Shown: positions 1 to 6,213 of the stretch, piece after piece
Layout of the letters: each line of letters begins with the position of its first letter
Numbering within the stretch: the stretch's first letter is position 1
NCBI GenBank assembly: GCA_029212275.1
Contig: JARGOI010000146.1
Location: 1 to 6,417, forward strand
DNA length: 6,417 nucleotides
Source: Thalassolituus sp.
Lineage (GTDB): Bacteria > Pseudomonadota > Gammaproteobacteria > Pseudomonadales > Oceanobacteraceae
Direction: 5' to 3'
Position numbers and translations under genes: made by a program
The notes under the pieces: generated by a model
What the model saw: only the letters and a program-made list of their open reading frames with translations
What the model was told of the DNA's origin: nothing
The model's database searches: none

Positions 1-52
1 AGACTCAGAAAAAGGAACAACGCTAAAAGCTATTATGCGTCTTCCTAAGTAG
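1..52 (+). CDS. C-terminal end of an unidentified protein, possibly a sensor histidine kinase (5' end outside window)
   Basis: Only the last 16 codons are visible, read in frame from base 2 and ending at TAG 50-52. The peptide ends DSEKGTTLKAIMRLPK. The pattern G-T-T followed by alternating hydrophobic residues and a final L-P resembles the last strand of HATPase_c domains in two-component sensor kinases, where a GT motif precedes a terminal 'LP' strand. This is a short match, so the family assignment is tentative. The choice of frame is supported by the terminator that starts 16 bases after this stop. The other two forward frames also stop nearby but give no recognisable tail. The gene converges on the ODP-type gene and is not in an operon with it. 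Confidence 0.4.
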   Translation, partial: DSEKGTTLKAIMRLPK

Positions 53-67
53 TCATTTATAGGGCAT

Positions 68-103
68 TAAAAAAACCGGCGTCATATTGCGCCGGTTTTT
101 TTA
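68..103. terminator. Bidirectional Rho-independent terminator between convergent genes
   Basis: A perfect inverted repeat pairs 68-81 with 90-103 around an 8-base loop (82-89). The GC core is ACCGGCG/CGCCGGT. It is flanked by a run of seven A on the left and seven T on the right, so each strand reads as a GC hairpin followed by a U tract. It lies 16 bases after the stop of the + strand gene ending at 52, and 3 bases beyond the stop of the minus-strand ODP-type gene (107-109). It can therefore end transcription of both. The structure is read directly from the sequence; termination efficiency is inferred. Confidence 0.9.
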
Positions 104-106
104 TGT

Positions 107-862
107 CTATGGTAATTGGTAGTCGTCTTGGGTTAATAAGTCTAAGCCACACTGAAGGTTTTCAATATAAGAAAGAAACTCGGGGATTGCCTTCCCTGAT
201 AGAGCCCTACCATGTTGTGGCACAATTAAGTTGATATCGAGTTGACGTACCATGTTGACCCAAAAGCGCCCTGCTTTGTTGCTACACATATAGCGTTTAT
301 GAAAACCATTCATATAAGGCATAATGTCAGATAACTTTTTAACCTCTTTACCCAAGTCACTTTGCGGGCCAAGATTTGCGCCCATATCACCTGAAAATAA
401 AATTTTACTCACGGGATCGTAAAATTGGAAATTTCCTTCAGAATGCAAAAAGTGTGCAGGAAGGGCTTTTAGCTGAATAGACCCTAATGATAAATTGGTT
501 CCTTTGTCTGGCATGGCGATAACACGGTTGTCGCTTTTACCGGGGCGGGTGAAATGGGGGATAAAGCGCTCCCATAGTTCGGGCACAACAATTTTGGCTT
601 CAGTGCCCGAGAGCCATTTATTTAAGGAGGCAACAATATCAGGGTCTTGGTGAGAAGCAATAATATAATCAAGTCCTTTAACGCTCGTCAGATTACAAAT
701 CTCAACAAATAAGCGTGAATATGTCATATCACCGCCAGGGTCAATTAATGCGGAGTGCTCTTCGTCAATAATTAAAAATTGATTGGCTTGGACGGCTTCT
801 TTGCCAGTAACCAAATCTCGAAAAACGTGGCAAGAATGCGTTCCATTATTAAATATTTCCAT
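107..862 (-). CDS. Stand-alone diiron metallo-beta-lactamase-fold protein (ODP / flavodiiron-like oxygen-binding family)
   Basis: A 251-residue soluble protein, with no signal peptide or membrane segment seen. Metallo-beta-lactamase landmarks appear in order: ALIDPGG (38-44), the metal motif H71-x-D73-x-D75 in SHQDPDI, H140 in FLHSEGN, D159 in SGDMGA and H217 in PQHG. This spacing matches the diiron domain of flavodiiron proteins. There is no C-terminal flavodoxin domain, so it fits the single-domain oxygen-binding diiron (ODP) group, some of which act as oxygen sensors. Flavodiiron proteins usually have H-x-E-x-D-H; here the second ligand is Asp and the last His is Ile. I start it at ATG 860-862 because AAGAGG lies about 10 bases upstream and the family typically begins near the 'NNGTH' segment. 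An in-frame ATG at 935-937 would add 25 unconserved-looking residues and has no ribosome binding site. It lies downstream of thiE on the same strand (93-base gap), so it may be co-transcribed. The physiological role is unknown; oxygen binding or reduction is inferred from the family. Confidence 0.85.
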   Translation of the reverse strand: MEIFNNGTHSCHVFRDLVTGKEAVQANQFLIIDEEHSALIDPGGDMTYSRLFVEICNLTSVKGLDYIIASHQDPDIVASLNKWLSGTEAKIVVPELWERFIPHFTRPGKSDNRVIAMPDKGTNLSLGSIQLKALPAHFLHSEGNFQFYDPVSKILFSGDMGANLGPQSDLGKEVKKLSDIMPYMNGFHKRYMCSNKAGRFWVNMVRQLDINLIVPQHGRALSGKAIPEFLSYIENLQCGLDLLTQDDYQLP

Positions 863-955
863 TTCACTGTTACCTCTTAATTTTGTCAACGTGCGCCCAG
901 CTGAGTAGACGCGTGAGCTATTTAATTCTAAGCCCATTAACTATAGGGCAAATGT

Positions 956-1579
956 TTAAAATAAGTTGTGAAAGCTTTTGCACATTGATGAAATGTTTTT
1001 TGAAGAAAAAAGGCCATCAACTACGGCGGCAAAACTAGCGCCTGCATTAATGATAGGTTTTACGTTATCCACTGTGATACCTCCAATTGCAACGATGGGG
1101 ATACAGATATTTTTTTTGGCATTGATGAGTGTATCAATAGTGGCTAAAGGAGCGCCAGGTTTTGTAGATGAGTTAAAGAAGCGCCCAAAAGCAACATAGT
1201 CGGCACCTTGCTGCTCAGCTTTGATGGCTAAGGCAACGTTATGGTGGCAGGTGGTGCCGATGATCGCATTATCACCCAATAAACGACGAGCATGCTGTAT
1301 AGAGCCATCGGTTTGCCCTAGGTGAACTCCTTCTGCTTCGCAAGCCAAGGCTAGTTCTGGATCATCATTTATAATCAGTGGAACGCGGTACCGAAGACAG
1401 AGTGTATGAATCGCTTTTGCTCTAAAATTTTTTTCTGGAGCGGTGCTGATTTTATCTCGATATTGAAGCAAGGCGATGCCACCGTTCAGTGCTTTCTCTA
1501 CCTTATCTAATAGCGATGAGGTATCGCTTATATCAGGTGTGATAGCGTATAGGCCTTTTGTTGGAAGAGGTGAACGCAT
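956..1579 (-). CDS. thiE: Thiamine-phosphate synthase (thiamine-phosphate pyrophosphorylase)
   Basis: This enzyme joins HMP pyrophosphate and hydroxyethylthiazole phosphate to give thiamine monophosphate and pyrophosphate in the cytoplasm. The 207-residue length is normal for a single-domain TIM-barrel ThiE. Visible motifs are GLYAITP (9-15), QYRDK (39-43, pyrophosphate contacts), IINDD (69-73) and GVHLGQTD (84-91) with the Mg-binding Asp72 and Asp91, GTTCHH (108-113), FGRFFNSSTKPG (131-142, the phosphate/HMP loop) and PIVAIGGI (161-168). The loop has N136 where most relatives have Pro, a mild variation outside the S/T-K core. ATG 1577-1579 lies 3 bases after the thiD stop and has no convincing Shine-Dalgarno sequence, which suggests translational coupling to thiD. 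The adjacent thiD makes its HMP-PP substrate. Confidence 0.97.
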   Translation of the reverse strand: MRSPLPTKGLYAITPDISDTSSLLDKVEKALNGGIALLQYRDKISTAPEKNFRAKAIHTLCLRYRVPLIINDDPELALACEAEGVHLGQTDGSIQHARRLLGDNAIIGTTCHHNVALAIKAEQQGADYVAFGRFFNSSTKPGAPLATIDTLINAKKNICIPIVAIGGITVDNVKPIINAGASFAAVVDGLFSSKNISSMCKSFHNLF

Positions 1580-1582
1580 CAG

Positions 1583-2380
1583 CTAGCAGCGACAAGGAAA
1601 AGCCTGCCCGTGGCCAATTTGTTGGGCACGAGCAATGCAGGTGTTGGTGTAGTCTTGTGCTTGTTCAATGGCGTTAGAAAGGCTGTTACCTTGAGCAATT
1701 AAGGCCGCTATTGATGCCGCGAGGGTGCAACCTGTTCCATGAAATTCACCTGCCTGTCGAGGCCATTTAGACACACGAATGGCTTCATGGGCTTGGAAAA
1801 AATGATTAAAAATATTCGGGCCTGGCATATGTCCACCAGTAATTAAAACAGATGTAACGCCTTGTTCTAATAGCTGAGCCCCTAGTGTCTTTATGTCCGT
1901 GCTATTACTTAAGCCCGTTAATTTAACAGCTTCTAATGTGTTGGGTGTTAATACAGTTGTTAACGGTAGGAGTTTTTTCCTTATCGTATTAATAAGCGCC
2001 GTATCGGCCAGTGGGGTCCCATCGCCGCAGGCTAATACAGGATCAAATATGACAGGAATGTTTGGGTGTTTTCGTAACAGGCTGGCAATAGCCTCTACAC
2101 ATTCTACAGAGCCAGTTAAGCCAATTTTAATAGCAGACACCGCTAGGTCGTTTAATAAGGTGTTTGCTTGCTCAAGGATATTAATACTATCCAGCGGGAT
2201 AAGCCGATGAACCGTGTAGGAATCCTGTACGGTCAGGCAAGTGATGATTGAACAGGGGTGGCAGCCAAAGTAATGGATCGATTCGGTGTCAGCCTGAATA
2301 CCTGCACCACCGCTTGGGTCGTGGCCAGATAGGCTGAGCACGATAGGTTTCTTATGGATGTTGTTTGAAGGGTGTGGCAA
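1583..2380 (-). CDS. thiD: Hydroxymethylpyrimidine / phosphomethylpyrimidine kinase
   Basis: ThiD phosphorylates HMP twice, to HMP-P and then HMP-PP, and feeds ThiE directly. It is a 265-residue ribokinase-fold protein, the usual family length. Motifs seen: SGHDPSGGAGIQAD (18-31, substrate and glycine-rich N-terminal region), TVQDS (50-54), KIGLTGS (85-91), FDPVLACGDG (112-121), LTPN with E150 (144-150), VLITGGH (178-184) and the anion-hole/catalytic FHGTGCTLAASIAA (213-226), with Cys218 in the GTGC position. The start is a TTG at 2378-2380, since no ATG occurs before residue 185. A GTG at residue 14 is the main alternative, but it would leave almost nothing before the conserved SGHDPSGG. No good Shine-Dalgarno is seen for either. 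The protein ends in an unusual CRC tail. It is divergent from metH and heads the thiD-thiE(-ODP) cluster. No TPP riboswitch is visible in its short leader. Confidence 0.97.
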   Translation of the reverse strand: MPHPSNNIHKKPIVLSLSGHDPSGGAGIQADTESIHYFGCHPCSIITCLTVQDSYTVHRLIPLDSINILEQANTLLNDLAVSAIKIGLTGSVECVEAIASLLRKHPNIPVIFDPVLACGDGTPLADTALINTIRKKLLPLTTVLTPNTLEAVKLTGLSNSTDIKTLGAQLLEQGVTSVLITGGHMPGPNIFNHFFQAHEAIRVSKWPRQAGEFHGTGCTLAASIAALIAQGNSLSNAIEQAQDYTNTCIARAQQIGHGQAFPCRC

Positions 2381-2425
2381 AAAAGCGTGTTCCAGTTGAG
2401 TTTTAATGGATGTTAGAGGAATAAA

Positions 2426-2456
2426 TTTATAACAACAAGTGCCTGTTTGGTGGCAA
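2426..2456 (-). promoter_or_regulatory. Candidate sigma70-type promoter for thiD
   Basis: Read leftward, TTGCCA (complement of 2451-2456, 5 of 6 to the -35 consensus) and TATAAA (complement of 2426-2431, 5 of 6 to the -10 consensus) are separated by 19 bases, which is longer than the preferred 17. A transcript start near 2419 would leave a leader of roughly 40 bases before the TTG start. The -35 element overlaps the right arm of the GTTTG/CAAAC inverted repeat, so a factor bound there could affect thiD. The match is judged by eye only. Confidence 0.35.
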
Positions 2457-2458
2457 AC
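2445..2458. repeat. Inverted repeat GTTTG-gtgg-CAAAC upstream of metH
   Basis: A perfect 5-base inverted repeat with a 4-base centre. It overlaps the candidate thiD -35 element and lies 41 bases before the metH start. It could be a small operator or an RNA hairpin in the metH leader. The repeat itself is certain, but arms this short can occur by chance, so a function is only a guess. Confidence 0.4.
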
Positions 2459-2463
2459 GCGTA

Positions 2464-2479
2464 AAATAGCCGACTATTT
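2464..2479. repeat. Inverted repeat AAATAG-ccga-CTATTT upstream of metH
   Basis: A perfect 6-base inverted repeat with a 4-base centre, only 5 bases after the previous one and 20 bases before the metH ATG. It is AT-rich and would form a weak RNA hairpin close to where a ribosome binding site should be. It could equally be an operator half-site pair. Confidence 0.4.
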
Positions 2480-2499
2480 AAACGTTAATACATCGAATA

Positions 2500-5400
2500 A
2501 TGGCTCAAACAGAAAAACATACTCAGCTTTTAGACTTATTAAAGCAACGCATTCTACTGCTAGATGGTGCTATGGGTACGATGATTCAGTCGTATGATTT
2601 TAACGAAAGTGATTATCGGGGGGAGCGTTTTGCTGACTGGCCAAGCGATGTGAAAGGTAATAATGATTTATTGTCCTTAACCCAAGCTGGAACTATTCGT
2701 GATATTCATTTAGCGAACCTTGAAGCGGGTGCAGATATTGTTGAAACGAATACCTTCAACTCTACTCGTGTTGCTATGGCTGATTACGATATGGAAGATT
2801 TGTCGTATGAAATTAACGAGCAGTCAGCGAAAATTGCACGGCAAGCTGCCAATGAAATAGAGGCTAAATACCCAGGTCGTGTTTGTTTTGTGGCCGGTGT
2901 TTTAGGGCCCACTAACCGCACAGCGAGTATCTCCCCCGACGTAAACGACCCCGCTTTTAGGAATATTAGCTTCGATGAATTAGTTGATTCTTATACTGAA
3001 TCAATAGATGGGTTATTAAAAGGCGGTGCTGATATTATTTTGGTGGAAACCATTTTTGATACGCTGAATGCAAAAGCGGCTTTGTTTGCTATTGAGCAGT
3101 ATTTTGAAACCCATCATGTTGAATATCCGGTCATGATTTCAGGCACGATCACCGATGCGTCCGGTCGAACACTATCGGGGCAAGTGACGGAAGCATTTTG
3201 GAACTCATTAAGGCATATCAAGCCGGTTAGCATTGGCTTTAATTGCGCGCTGGGTGCCGAAGAGTTGCGTCAATATGTGGAAGAGTTATCTCGTGTTGCA
3301 GACACCTATATCAGCGCACATCCCAATGCGGGTTTGCCGAATGAATTTGGTGGTTATGATGAAACGCCAGAAGATATGGCGACTCATATTCGTGAATGGG
3401 CGCAAAGTGGCTTTCTAAATATTATTGGTGGTTGCTGTGGTACATCGCCTGAGTTTATTAGAGCGATGAAAAATGCAGTGGCAGATTGCGCGCCACGGCA
3501 AGTCCCAGTGTTAGAGACGGCGTGTCGTTTGTCGGGGCTTGAGCCGATGAACATTAGTAAAGATTCTTTGTTTGTTAACGTGGGCGAGCGTACCAACGTA
3601 ACGGGTTCTGCACGTTTTAAACGGTTGATTAAAGAACAAGATTACGAAACAGCCTTAGATGTAGCGCGCCAACAAGTAGAAAGTGGTGCTCAGGTGATTG
3701 ATATCAACATGGATGAAGGCATGTTGGATTCCAAGGCTGCAATGGTTCGCTTTTTAAGCTTGATTGCTGCCGAGCCAGATATTTCGGTTGTGCCCGTGAT
3801 GATTGATTCATCTAAATGGGAGATTTTAGAAGCGGGTTTGAAATGCGTGCAAGGCAAGGCGATTGTTAACTCAATTAGCTTAAAAGAGGGGGAAGATAAC
3901 TTTATCGAACAAGCCAAAACCATTATGAGTTATGGCGCAGCGGTTATTGTTATGGCGTTTGATGAAACAGGCCAAGCCGATACATTTGAACGCAAGGTAG
4001 AGATTTGTACGCGTGCTTACAATGTCTTAACCGAAAAGGTTGGCTTCCCGCCTGAAGACATTATTTTTGACCCGAATATTTTTGCAGTCGCCACGGGTAT
4101 TGATGAGCATAATAATTATGCGGTTGATTTTATTGAAGCGACCCGGGTTATTAAACAAACATTGCCGCACGCGATGGTATCTGGTGGGGTATCTAACGTA
4201 TCGTTTTCATTTCGTGGAAATAATACCGTGCGCGAGGCCATTCATGCAGTGTTTTTATACCATGCCATTAAAGTGGGTATGGACATGGGAATCGTTAATG
4301 CAGGGCAGTTAGCAGTGTATGACGATATTCCAAGCGAGCTACGTGAGTGCGTAGAAGATGTTATTTTAAATCGCACCCCAAGTCAGGGTGAAAGCGCAAC
4401 GGAGAACCTATTGGCGGTTGCTGAGAAATACCTTGATGGTGATTCAGAAGAGGCAGTGAAAGAAGCGGCTGAATGGCGCTCATGGCCGGTAAAAAAACGA
4501 TTAGAGCACGCACTCGTCAAAGGCATTACCGAATTTATCGAAGAAGATACCGAACTGGTTCGACAAGAAGTCGATCGTCCTTTACATGTGATTGAAGGCC
4601 CGTTGATGGACGGGATGAATGTGGTGGGTGATCTGTTTGGCGAGGGCAAAATGTTCTTGCCACAAGTGGTTAAATCTGCCCGTGTAATGAAAAAAGCGGT
4701 GGCTTACCTTATGCCCTTTATGGAAGAAGAAAAGGGTGATGTTATTAGCAATAATGGCAAGGTTCTAATGGCGACCGTTAAAGGCGATGTGCACGATATT
4801 GGAAAAAACATTGTTGCGGTGGTTTTGCAATGTAATGGTTTTGAAGTGGTCGATTTAGGTGTGATGGTTCCCGCAGATACTATTTTAAAACAAGCTAAAG
4901 AGCACAAGGTGGATGTGATTGGTTTGAGTGGCTTGATCACCCCCTCGTTGGATGAAATGGTACACATGGCTAAAGAAATGGAGCGGCAAGGGTTTAACAT
5001 GCCGCTGATGATCGGTGGGGCGACCACCTCGCGCGCGCACACAGCCGTTAAAATTGAGCCAAACTATAAAGGTGCCAGCGTGTATGTAACCGATGCATCA
5101 CGCTCAGTTGGTGTGGTGACTAACCTTCTTGATACAAACCCAGATAATAACTATCGGCAGAAAATCAGAGATGAATACACCGAGGTACGAGAGCGGCATA
5201 AAGGCCGTCAATCAACCAAGCGCCAATTAAATTTAGAGGATGCACGAGCCAATGCAACCGAGATTGATTGGGCTCACTTTACACCTGTAAAACCCAGCTT
5301 TTTAGGTACTCAAAAACTTGATGATTACCCGTTAGCCGAGATTGCCGAGTTTATCGATTGGTCACCGTTCTTTCATACATGGGAGTTGATTGGCAGTTAT

Positions 5401-6213
5401 CCTAAAATTCTCGATGATGAGATAGTGGGTGAGCACGCACGTGAATTGTTAAAAGATGCGAAAGCGATGCTTAAGCAAATTATCGACGAAAAGTGGTTAA
5501 CTGCGAAAGCCGTTTTTGGCTTTTTTCCAGCGAATAGTCAGGCAGATGATGTGGTGATCTACAAGGATGAAACTCGCCAAACTGAATCTGTGGTTCTACA
5601 CCACTTACGTCAGCAAAACATTAAGCCACCGGGACGTAAAAATTACTGCTTGTCTGACTATGTCGCACCAGCAAGCTCAGGGGTGAAGGATTATGTAGGG
5701 GCGTTTGCAGTCACAGCAGGTATTGGTATAGAAGAGCATATTAAACGTTTTGAGGCGGAGCATGATGATTATCAGTCGATCATGATTAAGGCCTTGGCAG
5801 ATCGTTTAGCGGAAGCTTTTGCAGAACTTTTACACCAAAAAGTACGCAAAGAATACTGGGGATATGCGGCTGATGAATCCTTAGAAAACAATGATCTGAT
5901 TGATGAAAAGTACAAAGGGATACGCCCAGCCCCCGGTTATCCAGCCTGCCCGGACCATACCGAAAAAACACCGTTGTTTAACCTGTTAAAGGCTACCGAA
6001 GAAGTTGGCATTGAGTTAACAGAAAGTTTCGCCATGTACCCAACAGCAGCGGTGAGTGGTTGGTATTTTGCACACCCTGACGCGCAATATTTCAACGTTG
6101 GTAAGCTGAAGAAAGATCAAGTTGAAGATTATGCACAACGAAAAGGTGAGAGCATCGATTACGTAGAGCGTTGGTTGGCGCCAAGTTTAGCGTACGACCC
6201 TGATGACAACTGA
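2500..6213 (+). CDS. metH: Cobalamin-dependent methionine synthase (5-methyltetrahydrofolate-homocysteine methyltransferase)
   Basis: It transfers a methyl group from 5-methyltetrahydrofolate through cob(I)alamin to homocysteine, making methionine and tetrahydrofolate in the cytoplasm. At 1237 residues it is complete; the E. coli enzyme has 1227. Domains in order: homocysteine-binding barrel (about 1-335) with zinc ligands C249 (GFNCALG) and C312/C313 (GGCCGT); pterin-binding barrel (about 355-620), opening with SLFVNVGERTNVTGS (356-370); cobalamin cap helices (about 655-745); B12-binding Rossmann domain (about 750-885) with D763-x-H765-x-x-G768 in GDVHDIG, His765 being the lower cobalt ligand; and the AdoMet reactivation domain (about 905-1230) with D953 in the IDWSPFF segment and RPAPGY at 1142-1147. 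No key residue is missing and there is no frameshift. ATG 2500 aligns with the E. coli start but lacks a Shine-Dalgarno; an in-frame stop lies at 2479-2481. Its end overlaps a DUF836 gene by 11 bases. Confidence 0.99.
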   Translation: MAQTEKHTQLLDLLKQRILLLDGAMGTMIQSYDFNESDYRGERFADWPSDVKGNNDLLSLTQAGTIRDIHLANLEAGADIVETNTFNSTRVAMADYDMEDLSYEINEQSAKIARQAANEIEAKYPGRVCFVAGVLGPTNRTASISPDVNDPAFRNISFDELVDSYTESIDGLLKGGADIILVETIFDTLNAKAALFAIEQYFETHHVEYPVMISGTITDASGRTLSGQVTEAFWNSLRHIKPVSIGFNCALGAEELRQYVEELSRVADTYISAHPNAGLPNEFGGYDETPEDMATHIREWAQSGFLNIIGGCCGTSPEFIRAMKNAVADCAPRQVPVLETACRLSGLEPMNISKDSLFVNVGERTNVTGSARFKRLIKEQDYETALDVARQQVESGAQVIDINMDEGMLDSKAAMVRFLSLIAAEPDISVVPVMIDSSKWEILEAGLKCVQGKAIVNSISLKEGEDNFIEQAKTIMSYGAAVIVMAFDETGQADTFERKVEICTRAYNVLTEKVGFPPEDIIFDPNIFAVATGIDEHNNYAVDFIEATRVIKQTLPHAMVSGGVSNVSFSFRGNNTVREAIHAVFLYHAIKVGMDMGIVNAGQLAVYDDIPSELRECVEDVILNRTPSQGESATENLLAVAEKYLDGDSEEAVKEAAEWRSWPVKKRLEHALVKGITEFIEEDTELVRQEVDRPLHVIEGPLMDGMNVVGDLFGEGKMFLPQVVKSARVMKKAVAYLMPFMEEEKGDVISNNGKVLMATVKGDVHDIGKNIVAVVLQCNGFEVVDLGVMVPADTILKQAKEHKVDVIGLSGLITPSLDEMVHMAKEMERQGFNMPLMIGGATTSRAHTAVKIEPNYKGASVYVTDASRSVGVVTNLLDTNPDNNYRQKIRDEYTEVRERHKGRQSTKRQLNLEDARANATEIDWAHFTPVKPSFLGTQKLDDYPLAEIAEFIDWSPFFHTWELIGSYPKILDDEIVGEHARELLKDAKAMLKQIIDEKWLTAKAVFGFFPANSQADDVVIYKDETRQTESVVLHHLRQQNIKPPGRKNYCLSDYVAPASSGVKDYVGAFAVTAGIGIEEHIKRFEAEHDDYQSIMIKALADRLAEAFAELLHQKVRKEYWGYAADESLENNDLIDEKYKGIRPAPGYPACPDHTEKTPLFNLLKATEEVGIELTESFAMYPTAAVSGWYFAHPDAQYFNVGKLKKDQVEDYAQRKGESIDYVERWLAPSLAYDPDDN

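Larger units (their letters stand above)
2381..2499. promoter_or_regulatory. Divergent thiD/metH intergenic control region
   Basis: This 119-base non-coding, AT-rich stretch must hold the promoters of both thiD (leftward) and metH (rightward). An in-frame TAA at 2479-2481 upstream of metH and an in-frame stop upstream of thiD show it is not coding for either. TTTATAAC at 2426-2433 gives -10-like hexamers on both strands: TATAAA leftward and TATAAC rightward. A weak rightward pair, TTGAGT (2396-2401) and AATAAA (2420-2425) at 18-base spacing, is also possible. Two inverted repeats (2445-2458 and 2464-2479) lie between these elements and the metH start. It is too short for a cobalamin riboswitch, and no TPP-riboswitch signature is seen. 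metH has no recognisable Shine-Dalgarno. Confidence 0.6.

Noticed and set aside
884..889. Perfect TTGACA -35 element on the minus strand ahead of the ODP-type gene
   Set aside because: At 17-base spacing the partner is TGAAAT (861-866), which overlaps the start codon. The transcript would begin inside the coding region.
863..937. N-terminal extension of the ODP-type protein from ATG 935-937
   Set aside because: It has no ribosome binding site, and the 25 added residues precede the point where the family normally begins. The internal ATG has AAGAGG upstream.
932..949. GCCC/GGGC hairpin after thiE as a terminator
   Set aside because: The stem is only 4 bases with a 10-base loop and no following U tract on the minus strand.
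1893..2210. A 105-codon + strand open frame inside thiD, and one at 978-1199 inside thiE
   Set aside because: Both are antisense to well-conserved thiamine genes with intact motifs, and their translations match no recognisable family.
2480..2495. Possible tandem MetJ boxes (AAACGTTA, ATACATCG) before metH
   Set aside because: Each matches only 5 of 8 positions of AGACGTCT. No third or stronger box is present, and it is unclear whether this organism has MetJ.
2381..2499. Cobalamin or SAM riboswitch in front of metH
   Set aside because: The whole intergenic region is 119 bases and must also contain two promoters. It has no B12-box-like or SAM-riboswitch-like motif.
4704..5042. A 112-codon open frame on the minus strand inside metH (and similar ones at 4383-4649, 3690-3923 and 3384-3596)
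   Set aside because: They lie antisense to highly conserved metH codons, have low-complexity Ser/Thr/Pro-rich translations and no ribosome binding or family features. They are shadows of metH.
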